A stretch of 64,000 bases of DNA from Porogramme epimiltina. Lineage: Eukaryota; Basidiomycota; Agaricomycetes; Polyporales; Polyporaceae. This document shows, piece by piece, positions 35,491-47,091 of this stretch. Position 1 is the first letter of the stretch. Each line of letters opens with the position of its first letter. The stretch covers positions 47,177-111,176 of the forward strand of contig FTLJ01000274.1 of assembly GCA_900155495.1 (NCBI GenBank). The letters run 5' to 3'. A program made the position numbers and the translations under genes. Under the pieces are notes generated by a model. The model was not told where the DNA came from and searched no databases. It worked only from the letters and a program-made list of their open reading frames with translations.

Positions 35491-37985
35491 ATGCGCCATG
35501 GCTCACCCCCAACCAGCCCTCGTTCACCGGGAACACACCGTCACTCCCCGTCCGTCAAGGGCAAATACATCCCTCATCACCATGCAAGTGTGTCCCCCGG
35601 GGCCAAGAGTCTTCGGCATCCCGCTCAGCTTCAAGGTCAACACTTGTCCCTGGCCTCGCCCAATGTAAGACCCAATGACGTTCAAACATCCTCACCGCTT
35701 CCCCCACGAGCTACTAGATCTCCCTCGGAGGATGGCGAACTGGTAGAAAACTCAAGTGGCCCTGCATCATTTCATGACCCGCAAGAACCGTCAGCCGGGG
35801 GCCAGTCAAGCGTTCTACTGCGTCCCAAGGCCACGTCCTCACAGAATGTGGCGTCTTCATCGACGAGGGCTCAGTCTATCAGGAGTGGTGTTGGGGAATC
35901 TACATCTCCGGTCCCACGATCGGGGATCCCACCTAGCATCGATGTGGTGAGTTTTATCGTTGTTACATGCGCATTCCACACCTCCTTAACATCCTTACGA
36001 AGTTTGGAAATCCTCGTGGAAATCCTCGTGATAAGGTTCCAGGAGGCATGCAAGGGCCCGACCAACGTGTTGAAACAGAACAGCCTACATACCCCTCTCT
36101 TGTCCCTGCTAATGTATCCTCTACTGTCTATACTAAACAACATGAACTTCCTCCCATGTCTAATCGAGCTCCCCAGTCACCACGGCTCGCTGGTCCTGTA
36201 CCGGATTCTCTGGTCGCGTCTTTCCTGCAAGATTCACATGGACATTCACCAGATTCTCTCACGACAGCACACCCTAAAGCTCAACGTAATTCCATACCAA
36301 GCCCGCCTTCTCAGGATCAACCCTTGAATCCTATCAGCCGTCCTAATACGTCCCCTGAATCTAGGCCTTCAACTAATACATCGTCACTCTCCCCCGACGT
36401 GATTGCCAAGTGCCGGGATCTCATTGCGCCTCTAATAGAACGTGCCGCACGACAACGCAAACCGGATCTTGACGCAGCAATTATTGAAGAACGCGTGAGG
36501 AAAATCCTATCGGACGGCAAGTGCATGGAATTTATCGAGTTGGCCAAACGAATCAACGGTGCGGTAAAGCGGCCGAGAGAGTCGGAGGAGATGGATACAC
36601 CAGGACCTTCAACAAAAGTGCTACGGGTCGATGAGCCGCCGAAGAAGGATACTGAAGAACCGGACACGGAGATGGTCCCCGTCACACAAACTGTCGCTTC
36701 TTCAGCCGTTGGAGACACTGTCATCCTAAATACTGCCTATGAACCTTCTGCAGATGCTGGCATAGTTTCTCCAGCCGAGTCTGTGCCCCATGAAGCCGCA
36801 TTGCTGGACGGTAATGAAGCGGAAGATGATCTTCAAATAGACCAGGATATGAACAATCCCATGAATCCGGCGGTGGCCGTTGTCCAACGTCCAGATATCA
36901 CTCAACCATCGGAGGTTCTCGTTCAATCACATCCTTTGGATGCTTCGCCGCCTGCCTCTCAGGGTGTTGCCAAGATTTTAGCTCCGGAAAACAGTGACCC
37001 GCCCACATCTGTAGCTCCAGAAAACTCCGGTCTACCCCAGCAGTCGCCCGACTCAGACCCGGAGGCACCGTCAGCCATTTCCCCGAATTATTCTGGAGTT
37101 AAGAGCCCGCCGCTTTCCCCTAGCCCCGACTCACTTGAAAGTGACGTTGAATCTGAGAGGAACTTGCCCTCGCATTCCCTTAACGACCCGGTTTCCGATC
37201 ATGCCTCACCACGTATGATTTCCCCTCCCTCTCCGAACATGCACGAAATGCAGCTTCATGCCGATGTCCCCAAACTAGAGGATACCCCGACCCCTGCGCC
37301 ACCCCCTCTGTGTTCACCAACCGTCGTACCTGCTATATGGGCCGCGGTCGAGAGCAAACTTCCACAGGCGATTAGCATTGTGTTTAATGTGGACGAACGC
37401 ATTGCGAAAGCCACAAAAGCGTGGGCACACCGTTACAACGAGTACAGGTCAGACAAAGCAGCTGCTGGTTATTTTTCAATATGTGAATGGTATCGTACTG
37501 ACCTTGAAAATTCCATAAATAGCGACAGCTACGTAGCAGTGCATCTCATGTGCCTCCCAACGTCCAGGGTGCAACCCGTGTCTCAAACTTGGGGGGCGGA
37601 CGCGACTGCCACGGAAATCACGTCTGGACTTTGGAATATACACTCTGAGTGGCCTTCGGGAGACCAACAACTCGTCATGGAAATAAACCCAAACACAAAT
37701 AGTCACCATAGATGGTTCCCTCGAAACCTTTTGAGTGTGAGCTATTAAATTGCGTCTCTTACGAGAGCACGAGGGCTCACTGCTTCTTCTGCCCTACAGT
37801 CTGATGAGAAGCACCTCGATATCACACCTTACATTCGATGTGGAGAAAACACGATATTCCTCGCGGGAATAGACGACCTGCCAGATAGGCTCTTCGCCGT
37901 ACACGCTGCGGAACCTTCTGAACGAGCCAGACGTGGAGCAATGCATCTATTTGCTCGCCAACCTCCCGATCCTGCCCCTCCATGA
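35491..37985 (+). CDS. Unknown 791-aa nuclear-type protein, member A of a convergent paralogue pair
   Basis: Three exons, 35491-35946, 36003-37736 and 37800-37985, all in phase 0. Residues 1-300 are Ser/Pro-rich and disordered. A helical block about 290-350 (VIAKCRDLIAPLIERAARQR, then FIELAKRINGAVKRP) ends in a basic stretch that looks like a nuclear signal. Then comes a long acidic disordered linker with repeated SPP and PENSG-like units. The C-terminal ~200 residues are folded-looking: AISIVFNVDERIAKATKAWA, WYRTDLENS, YVAVHLMCLP, and after the last intron HLDITPYIRCGENTIFLAG followed by DLPDRLFAV. This last block aligns with the C-terminus of the neighbouring minus gene (38648-41942). I cannot name the family. 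The end lies 662 bp from the partner's stop. Confidence 0.8.
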
Positions 37986-38647
37986 ATAAGATACGGATAC
38001 AGTTTCAGGGTCTGCCGTGCCTTCCCGGCGGAGCTCGCGCGGACCTTTCGCGGGCATACAAACGTCGTTCTTGGTCTCAAGACTGTCTTTTCTGCTCGCG
38101 AAGCCGTGCTAGCCGCGAAACGGCAGGTGTTCGCTGAGGCCTCGCGGTCTGCCGTAGCCGGCAAGCGACATCCTACGTTTGGCGTATGACAGTGTACGCG
38201 GACCGGGCACGCGTGTGGATTCCCATGTGTTCCACCAAGATCAGGCAATGGCGGACCACGGAAAGCTTATCCTGGGCGCACACGGCTCGTACTATGCAAG
38301 AGGACAAGACGGGTACCTTCGGGAGGAGGTCGGCGGATAGTATACATATAAGGAAGGCGAGGACGAAGATCCCCTGATGGTAGATACATGCACATATGAT
38401 GTTCCATAGCAGCGAGCCTGGAGACATGCAATAGGGCCGAAGGCTATAACTAGGCGTGAGGACGTAGGACGTATGGGGGAGCGAGACTGCATTAACGAAG
38501 TGCGAAAGCAAGAGTACGGCATGATAGAAAAGTACAAGGTCCTGAAGGGAATATCTACATGGCAGCGTGGCGACGGTTCTGTAGCAGAACAGACGCGTGG
38601 CGGTCAGACTGCGGCCCGCACGCGAAACACGAGGGTGGAGGGTGCTG
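37986..38647. other. Intergenic between the convergent paralogues
   Basis: Shared 3' region of the two genes. A 161-codon minus frame here (38173-38658) starts inside the end of the neighbouring gene and has no domain. Confidence 0.5.
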
Positions 38648-41600
38648 CTAGGTGCCACTCACAGCGTGTGCCGTGCCTGCGGAGATCGGGCCGATCTGTG
38701 GACACTCGAACCGCCCGAGCGCTTCGAGCGTTGCTTGCCAGCTCTCTTCTTCCCCGCGAATTGCGGCGAGTGCAGCAAGCTGCGCGGCGGTCGGGTGGTG
38801 TAGTATGACCGCGAAGACGCGGTCGGAGAGGTCGTGGAACTGGAAGAGGTGGATGGTGTTCGCGCCCGCGTGCAAGTTCCGCGCGCTAAGGTCGACGATG
38901 TGGTCAGGCTGAGGCTGTGGACGCGAAGGTTAAGAGGTAATACGGAAGCAGTAAGGGGACAGTGACCGGACCATCTGGAACGGAGGAGAAATGGTAATGG
39001 GCTCGGCCTTCTCGCTTGCGGGGTTCGGGACGATGTAGTCTTGCCAACCCCACTTATGACGAGGCCATGGCGCTGGGTGTCCGCACTTCACGATGTCCAA
39101 TGCTTCGCCGTCCGCAAAGGCGTCGTTGTACTGCGACAGCGCATATGACACGAACGATACGCACATGCTCGTCGAAAGGTCCCTATGAGACGGCCGTGTC
39201 AGCCACCATCTACCAAAACACGACAATGAGCGCCTACCCTGGAGACTGGTCAGACCAACGAGAAATCTCCTTCATCTCCTCCGCAGACAATTCAAATGTG
39301 AACTCGACGGGCTTTGTGGCAGGGGTATAAGACGGGTGACCCGCTCTCAGGCACAGTACCCTTATACAACTAGGAGCAAAGGGGGACATGCGCATATCGA
39401 CGGATTCTTCGTGAGAGGGCAAAGTTGAACCGGTCGTGACCGCAGAATCATGGGTGGTGGGAAGGGATACGTCTGTTATAGGCATTGTAACCGGAGTACC
39501 GTCGATTACTGTTTCTGGGAAGACTTTATCAGCTGATATCCATTATGGAAAAGGTCAGATGAACAGACCTGAGGGCGTTGTGTCCATTAGTTCTGATTCC
39601 TTCACGTCGGCCGCATGTGGAATTGGGCTGCTCCGTTGCGGCACCGCGGACTCTGCGCGCAGAGTATCGGTGGGGGCGTCTACAGTTGCTTTCAATCCGT
39701 TGGATGCTGAAGTCAGGTCTTGTAGGGGCGCGGTGGTTTCCCGTGGTGCAGGATGTTCATGTGACAGCCCATTCTGGGGAGTAGCGACGTTCTGCGGCAC
39801 AGCGTCCACTCCTGAAGGGACTACCGTCATCTCCCGCGTAAGGAAGTCGTCGGCGAGCTCATCCACCTCTCGTTCGTCGGTCTCGCGTTTGATGGGTACT
39901 GTGGCTTCGTACGAATCTTCTCCGTCGTCAACTTCCATCGGTTCTGGCGAGTCGGCGATGTGGACTGTGTCCTCCAGGACAGCTACTGGAGGCATGCTAT
40001 TGGGACGATCTGTGGCAGGCTGTCCGTCTTGGGCAACCACGACATGGGGCTCCGCACTAGAAGGTAGTGAGGTAGGCTTGCGGGAGGGCTCTAGAATAGC
40101 AGGTACAGGGGCAGGTTCCTGCGTAAGTGCCTCCACAGCCAGAACCGTAGGAGGGGAATTGGAGGCACCAGAGGTCGGCTGTGCATTAGGCCCGTCGGAG
40201 GAAGGTGCGATATTGGCTTTTTCACTTTCTTGAAGGACAGGCTCTGGTGGAACGAGAACAGGAAGAAATTTGAGACCGGGCGGGCCCTTTCGATGCTTCC
40301 TTGGCCTCTTCGAAGATAATGGGGAAGGTAGCGTTTCTCTCGCAGGTGCAGACGAGGTAGATGGTGTCGGGCTTCGTGCAACTTCCCTCCCTGGTTCAGG
40401 TTCCGTCGGAGAGCGACGTCGCTTGAGCGAGGCGCTGAGAATCACAGGCGAGGAGGGTGGAGGAACTTCGCACGACGCGTCGTCATTGGATATTTTCTGT
40501 TCTGGCGTCGGCGAGACCGCCCCTGGGGTGGGTGAAAAAGGCGGCCTTTCTTCTGACACACGTGTAACCGTCAGATCCGTGGCGACAGGTGTAGGGATCT
40601 CTGTCCGCCCCAATGCTTCCTCGAGTGCTTGCTTAGATTCCTCTTGCTGGGTCGGGGGAATGTCCATTTCTGGAGAAGTACTGGCCACCGCAGGGGCAAG
40701 GGCTGGGGTAGGAACCTCGGTATCGCATGCCTTCAATTGAGCAGATCCGCTGTCCAGTGTACCCTTTGGTGCGTCTCCATCGGTGGCAGGTGATACCGTC
40801 GGTTGTAGTACCGTCGTCGAGCCCGATACACTCGTCATTTGCGCTGAATGTTTATCCTGGTACCATTGAAGATCAGCTGCGATAAACTCGTCGCTGATTG
40901 TCATCTTCTTCTTTGGCTTCGGTCGAACAGGCTGCGGCGTTATGCCCGCGCTTGAGGATGGGGACATAGCACTTGCTGAAGCAGGCGCAGAAGAACCTGA
41001 ACGCCCCTCATTGGCTAGATTGATCTTTTCCAAGTGTATGTCTTGCCTTCCGGGGAGCCTCACAGTCAGTCCACCATCGGGTGAGTATCGTATAACAGAC
41101 GGTGCGGAGGAGGTAGCGCCAGGATTATTCGCTTGCACAAGAGATGTTGGCTGGACGTGAGGAGAACCGTGGACCCACGACGACACGGTCGGCGTGGAGA
41201 CCGATGTGGTTGTCCTGGAACGAATTGTGAATACCTAGCTGCGGGAGATAGGAAACGTATACGCAGGTCAAACGCGACGTTTGACTAGACTCACGAAGGG
41301 GATGTGACGACGCTATTCGCTATAGCCCTGCGCTGAAATGGAGGGTTCTGCCTCAGGTACTCATCAACACTCTTGGTTATTGTCTGGATAAGAACTCGAA
41401 GACGTTCTTAAGGTAGTTCGATGCGTGGGTGAACGCCCAAAGACGAGAGAATGGCGAACGGCGGTGTTACTCACGTTGTAGGTGAGGTTCATCAAACAGT
41501 GTAATGTATCTGGCCACCATCTGGACCAATTTCACGAAGGGTGCCACCCATTGTCTAGCACGCTCCGGCGCCGTAGTTAAATGGAAGCCTTTGGGAGGGA

Positions 41601-41942
41601 GACCGCTGACCCTAGTGACAGTTTGAAGAGCAGTCTATAAAGGTGGCGTCAAGCAGCATCTACACATGACTAGCAAAGTGGCGCACCTCCACAAGTTGGA
41701 TTATCTGTTCGGCAATTGAGCGACAGTGAGTAATGCAAAAGAGTGTCCAGGAAGATGGAACGCACTACAGGCCGAGCCTTCGGGTAATAGGCTTTGTCGC
41801 TGCTACACCACTGTGTAAGCTTTTCTGCGGTCATGACGAACGACAGCTCGTCGTTGCCTTCAAGATGCCTCTTGAAGAGGGGAAAGAGCTGGTCATTGTT
41901 TTTCTCGGCCTGTTTCCCCCTGGACACGACCCTGGCGGACAT
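38648..41942 (-). CDS. Unknown 955-aa nuclear-type protein, member B of a convergent paralogue pair
   Basis: Eight exons: 41942-41766, 41704-41687, 41634-41475, 41406-41295, 41214-39569, 39514-39238, 39182-38972, 38914-38648. All phases fit. Exon 2 is an 18-nt microexon (IIQLVE). Residues 1-150 form a helical N-terminal domain (QLFPLFKRHLEGNDELSFVM, VTRVSGLPPKGFHLTTAPER, WVAPFVKLVQMVARYITLF) that member A lacks. The middle is long, Pro/Ser/Glu-rich and disordered, with basic clusters LKRRRSP and SSKRPRKHRKG (likely nuclear signals). From about residue 754 the C-terminal domain runs VEFTFELSAEEMKEISRW, DLSTSMCVSFVSYA, then DLSARNLHAGANTIHLF and DLSDRVFAV, matching member A. An in-frame upstream ATG at 42023 is possible. 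Function unknown. Confidence 0.8.
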
Positions 41943-42411
41943 GAACGGAGAGAGAGTGGAAATGCACGCGTGCAGGGGTGTGTCTGAGAAAGCATGGAGC
42001 GGAAAGCGAGAGTGTGTGGGCAACGTGCTCCGGCAGCCAGTACCTGTGGCTCAGCCAAGAGGTCGTCGCGTCGAGGGCGGAGTCGAGCACGACACTCGAG
42101 ACGCTGCCTCGCGCTCTCCGTTCAGTGTCCGGCGTCCGCTGCTCCTCCCCGTGACCGAGCGTCAGCATCCTCCCACCCGGCACAAGCCGGTGCTGACAAA
42201 CCATGCATCTTATCTGATAAAAGGCCCTGCATCTTATCGGCCGACCCACCTCACACAGTGACGCGTCACGGTGTCCTGACGCATTCTCCGAGTCCGGTCT
42301 CGAGTTTACTCACTCCCCTCCCTCGACCCCCCCTCTCCTCCCTTCTCTCCTGCCTGTCGACGACACCGCTGCGGGCCTCAGGCAGGTCGCCACCCCCATC
42401 ACGCAGCGCGC
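41943..42411. promoter_or_regulatory. Divergent promoter region between member B and Lon
   Basis: 469 bp separate the two start codons, so both promoters must lie here. No TATA box stands out; CT-rich tracts precede the Lon ATG. Confidence 0.5.
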
Positions 42412-45400
42412 ATGAACATCTTCGGAACCATCAAGACAGCGGCAGGCGCCTCGACCAGGACATGTAGTCGGCGCATATGCGACCCTGGTCCTTCCAGGGT
42501 AACCCTGCACGCCGGTCTCGCAGGGCCTTCATGGCAAGCCTTCTACGCTGCTGGAAAGGCTGTTGGTCCCCGCCGCACGTTCTACTCTTCGACGGTCGCG
42601 GACTTCACGCCCACAGCCGCGATTCGCCTACCGCGTTGGGTCAACGCGAGGCTCAACCCCTCACGCGACCAGAAGTCCACCGAGTCCGACTCCCAAACGG
42701 ACGCGTCGCAGTCAAATGTGCGGCTGGACAGCCCTGAAGATGGTCAGGCCCCGCCCCCCGCGTCTGCTCCTCCTTCAGCCCCGCCCTCATCGTCTTCATC
42801 CTCGGGAGGAGACGGGTCTGAAAACTCCAATGCACCTCCACCTGCACCCCCTTCGGACACGCCTTCCCAGCCGACAACGTCGATATCCAAGCAGTCCGTC
42901 CCAGAAATCTACCCCCAAGTGCTTGCGCTACCTATCGCCCGTCGTCCACTCTTCCCCGGTTTTTACAAGGCAGTCGTCATTCGGAACCCCGCGGTCGTGG
43001 CAGCAATCAAGGAAATGATGCGTCGCGGGCAGCCCTACCTCGGCGCGTTTCTGCTCAAGGACGAGAACGCGGACAGCGACATCATCACGGACATTAACTC
43101 GGTACACCCCGTCGGAGTCTTTGCTCAAATTACGAGCGTGTTCACAGCGCAAGGCAATAAGGACGATGACAAGGAGGAAGGTCTTACTGCCGTTCTTTAT
43201 CCTCACCGCCGCATCAAGATCACAGAACTCGTCAAGGCGGGATCCATCGCTAAGGTTGAGGAGGTCGAAGGCGAGAAGGCAGAGGCTGCACCGATCGAGA
43301 GCGAGGAACAACAGCTCCCGACGCCTCCTCCGGAACGCGAAGGGCCTCCGATGACGATGCAGATGTCTTTCCTCGAGAAGTACGCTGTCTCAGTTGTGAA
43401 CGTGGACAACCTCGCGACGCAACCGTACAACAAGGACGACCAGTACATTCGCGCGTTTATGTCTGAGATCGTCTCGGTCTTCAAGGACATCGCCCAACTG
43501 AACCCGCTCTTCCGGGACCAGATCGCCAACTTCTCGATCAACCAAGTCGCCTCGAACGTGTTTGACGAGCCTGACAAGCTGGCCGACTTCGCAGCCGCGG
43601 TCTCCACCGGCGAGCCAGGCGAGCTCCAGGACGTTCTCGAGAGCCTTGTCGTCGACGACCGCCTTCGCAAGGCCCTGCTTGTTTTGAAGAAGGAGCTTAT
43701 CAACGCCCAGTTGCAGAGCAAGCTCGCCCGCGACGTGGACAGCAAGATCGCAAAACGCCAGCGGGAGTACTACCTCATGGAGCAGCTCAAGGGTATCAAG
43801 AAGGAGCTCGGGATGGAGTCAGACGGCAAGGACAAGCTCATCGAGAAGTTCAGGGAGCGTGCGGCGAGCCTGAAGATGCCCGAGGGCGTCCGCAAGGTGT
43901 TCGATGAGGAGCTGAACAAGCTTATGCACCTCGAGCCTGCGGCGTCCGAGGCGAACGTCACGCGCAACTACCTGGAATGGCTTACACAGGTGCGCACACA
44001 ATTTTCCGCTTGCTTTTGTTCTGGTACTCACGCACGCTATGTAGATTCCATGGGGACAGCATTCGCCAGAGAACTACTCGATTGCCAACGCACAGAAGGT
44101 TCTTGATGAGGACCACTACGGCCTGAAGGACGTCAAGGACCGTATCCTGGAGTTCCTCGCCGTCGGCAAGCTTAGGGGCACCGTCGAAGGCAAAATCATC
44201 TGTCTTGCAGGTCCCCCTGGTGTTGGCAAAACCTCCATCGGCAAGTCGATCGCTCGCGCACTCAACAGGCAATTCTTCCGGTTCTCGGTGGGAGGTTTGA
44301 CGGATGTCGCGGAGATCAAGGGTCACAGGCGCACCTACGTTGGGTACGTATGTGTGAAGTATCTGCGTTCCGCCCTGGCTAAGATGCCATTTTCAGTGCT
44401 CTCCCCGGAAAGATCATCCAAGCCCTGAAGCGCGTTGGTACGGAGAACCCTCTCGTGCTCATTGACGAGGTCGACAAGATCGGTCGCGGGCACAACGGTG
44501 ATCCGGCGAGTGCCCTCCTGGAAATGCTCGACCCTGAGCAGAACACGGCCTTCCTTGATCACTAGTGCGTCACGAGCGATACCCTTCGTCATATCCGTAC
44601 TCACTAGCCTGCAGTATGGATGTTCCCGTTGATCTGTCTCGCGTCCTCTTCGTTTGCACTGGTGCGCTTTCACGCTGTATGTCCCGCATTCGTGACTAAC
44701 TTGACCTCGTTCATGCAGCCAACATGCTCGACACTATCCCGGCACCTTTGTTGGACCGTATGGAAGTACTGGAGGTCAGCGGCTATGTCTCTGAGGAGAA
44801 GGCACAGATCGCATCTCGTTATCTTGGCCCGCAAGCGAAGGAAGCATCTGGCCTGAAGGAGGCTGACGTGGAGCTCGACCCCGCCGCAGTGGACATGCTC
44901 ATCAAGTACTATTGCCGCGAGAGCGGTGTACGTAACTTGAAGAAGCACATCGACAAGGTGCGTTATTAAGAACCATTTCCACGTTGGCTTGTTTCGTAAC
45001 GATTTCCTTCACCAGATCTACCGGAAGGCCGCTCTGAAGATTGTTCAAGAGCTCGGCGAGGACGTCTTCCCTGAGCCCACTCCTGCCCCCGCCATTGAGG
45101 GAGCAGCCGCGGCTGACGGGAAGAAGACTGAGGGTGAGGCACCCAAGGAAACCACTACCGTCGAGAAGCAGGACGCGCCGCTGGACAACCCCAGTGCACC
45201 CGAGACCTCAACACCTCACACATCGACCAACAAGGACGATGCGGAACGCCTGGTCACCACCGTGGAGCGCAAGCCCATGAGGGTGCCTGACACCGTTCAC
45301 GTCAAGATCACTCCGGAGACCTTGAAGGACTACGTAGGGCCCCAGGTGTACCAGAAGGATAGGCTGTACGTGCAAGCGCCCCCTGCCGGCGTGAGCACTG

Positions 45401-46096
45401 GTCTTGGATATCTCGGCAATGGCTCTGGAGCGGTCATGCCCATCGAGGCCCTGGTAAGCGCTTTTTTTCATCCTCGAAGCAGCCCCCATCTCACCCTGGT
45501 GTCGCAGTCCATGCCAGGCAAGGGCCACATTCAGCTCACCGGCAAGCTCGGCGAGGTCATCCGCGAAAGCGCACAGATCGCGCTCTCGTGGGTCAAGAGC
45601 CACGCCTACGAGCTGGGCATCACCAAGACGCCCGACGAGCAGTTCCTGACCGACCGTGACATCCACGTCCACATGCCCGAGGGCAGCATCGGCAAGGAGG
45701 GCCCCAGCGCAGGCACGGCTCTCCTCTCCGCGTTTGTCTCCCTGTTCACGAAGACCAAGATTAGCCCCGACATCGGTACGTCCCTCGCTCCCCTCTCCCG
45801 TTCTCCTCTCTCATGTGCTGACCTGTCCCTCTGCAGCGATGACGGGTGAGATCTCGCTCGTGGGCATGGTACTCCCGGTGGGCGGGCTGAAGGAGAAGAT
45901 CCTCGCCGCGCACCGCGCGGGCATCAAGACGATCCTCGCGCCCGCGGGCAACCGCCAGGACATCGAGGAGAACGTCCCGGAGAGCGTCAAGACCGGCATC
46001 CGCTTCGTGTACGTCGAGAACGTCGAGGAGGTCCTCCACGAGGTCTTCAAGGGCGAGCCCGTCACCGAGCGCTGGAAGGACACCCTCTCCTCGTGA
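42412..46096 (+). CDS. PIM1: Mitochondrial ATP-dependent Lon protease
   Basis: Eight exons: 42412-43989, 44045-44343, 44397-44564, 44615-44661, 44719-44957, 45016-45453, 45508-45775, 45837-46096, giving 1098 aa. The N-terminus is rich in R, S, A and T and lacks acids ([20 protein letters not shown]), a mitochondrial presequence. After a Pro/Ser-rich spacer comes the Lon substrate-binding domain ([20 protein letters not shown]). The AAA+ module has Walker A GPPGVGKT at 582-589 and Walker B LVLIDEVD at about 645-652. The protease domain has Ser990 in EGPSAGTA and Lys1031 in GGLKEK, the Ser-Lys dyad. Two low-complexity inserts, one after [11 protein letters not shown] and one (Ala/Pro/Glu-rich) between the AAA+ and protease domains, are typical of fungal Lon. 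It degrades misfolded matrix proteins. A complete, intact gene. Confidence 0.97.
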
Positions 46097-46986
46097 ACGA
46101 ACGGCGCGCCGCGGACGAGCAGCAGCGCGCGGCCTAAGCTTGGCCCGTCGCAGCGTCGGCCGCAATCCCGAGGGGGGCCTCGGGCGACCCCGAGCCCGCG
46201 GCTAGGCTCGTGCGAGAGGGCGACGGGCGAGGTGCCGAGGCTCGCCCCGTGCGCGACGCATGCTGGATAACTTACACGTACCCCACATACTTTCCTTAAT
46301 GCGCATCGCCGCCCTGCGGCTTAGAGCAGGTTCGTTAGTTACACCCTACACATCCGGCCACCCTGTATAATATCATACCGCACGCTTTCAACCCCGCTCA
46401 CACCGTACTCGCCTGCACCCTGCTGCATCTGTTTTCCATTCCGTTCCACCCGCGCGACATGCATCGTTGGAGGAATTCATGAGGCGACGTGATCTCCCGC
46501 AAGCCTCTATCCAAGAATCGTGCGGCGCAGTCGCGCCTGTACCGATCTCCCACATAATTTTACCAGAACAGGCTGCATTCAGAAGAGAGTCCAGCAAGTG
46601 AGTTCGTCGGCGTGGCCGCCTACGAGCACTGCAGGATAGAAAAAGCCATCGGCAAGGTATAAGCGCCTTATAGTGACCACCCGCGGGGCGCATTCTCGAA
46701 CTTGGAATGCGTCCCAACTCGAGTCCCACATTGTGTCGTGCCCATTCAGCACAGTAATAGTTTTCACCCGCTGAAAAAATATCTTCTTACGTTCGCTGAA
46801 TACAAGATCCGGGTGCACGCGCGAGAACTCACATTAGCGCGTCAGAAACGATTTTCAGCGCCTCGTCGATTTCAATCGCTCCAATGACTACGACGCCGGC
46901 TCAAAAAAGGGGGAAGGTTCCGAAGTCTATCACATACAAAATTTGATGTTCCTAGAGATTCTGCGTGAAGCAAAAACAGAAACCGG
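46097..46986. other. Intergenic
   Basis: About 890 bp with the Lon 3'UTR. Immediately after the stop it is GC-rich with a GGCCTCGGG-type inverted motif; beyond 46300 it is ordinary. No gene seen. Confidence 0.5.
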
Positions 46987-46991
46987 AAAAA
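46987..46991 (-). terminator. RNA polymerase III oligo-T terminator of the tRNA gene
   Basis: Five T on the minus strand, starting 10 nt after the tRNA 3' end. Confidence 0.75.
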
Positions 46992-47000
46992 GTTAACCGC

Positions 47001-47091
47001 TACCACCGACGGGGCTCGAACCCGCAACCCCCACCTATCGAGCTTCCTACTGCAGTAGGAAGGTGATGCGCTACCATTGCGCCACGATGGC
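47001..47091 (-). tRNA. tRNA-Arg (anticodon CCU) with a 19-nt intron
   Basis: Folded by hand. The acceptor stem GCCATCG pairs with CGGTGGT, with discriminator A. The D arm is GCGC-AATGGTA-GCGC, the anticodon stem TCACC/GGTGG, the variable loop GGGTT, and the T arm GCGGG-TTCGAGC-CCCGT. The loop reads TT-CCT-A, so the anticodon is CCT (47059-47057), reading AGG arginine codons. A 19-nt intron (47055-47037) sits at the canonical site after position 37. Anticodon-loop sequence TTCCTAC is complementary to intron sequence GTAGGAA, the usual anticodon-intron helix for the splicing endonuclease. Mature length is 72 nt before CCA, which is not encoded. The internal A box (47074-47084) and B box GGTTCGAGCCC (47012-47022) match the Pol III consensus. 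Confidence 0.95.

Noticed and set aside
38173..38658. 161-codon minus frame with hydrophobic segments
   Set aside because: Falls in the 3' region of the pair and overlaps the last codons of member B; no start context or domain.
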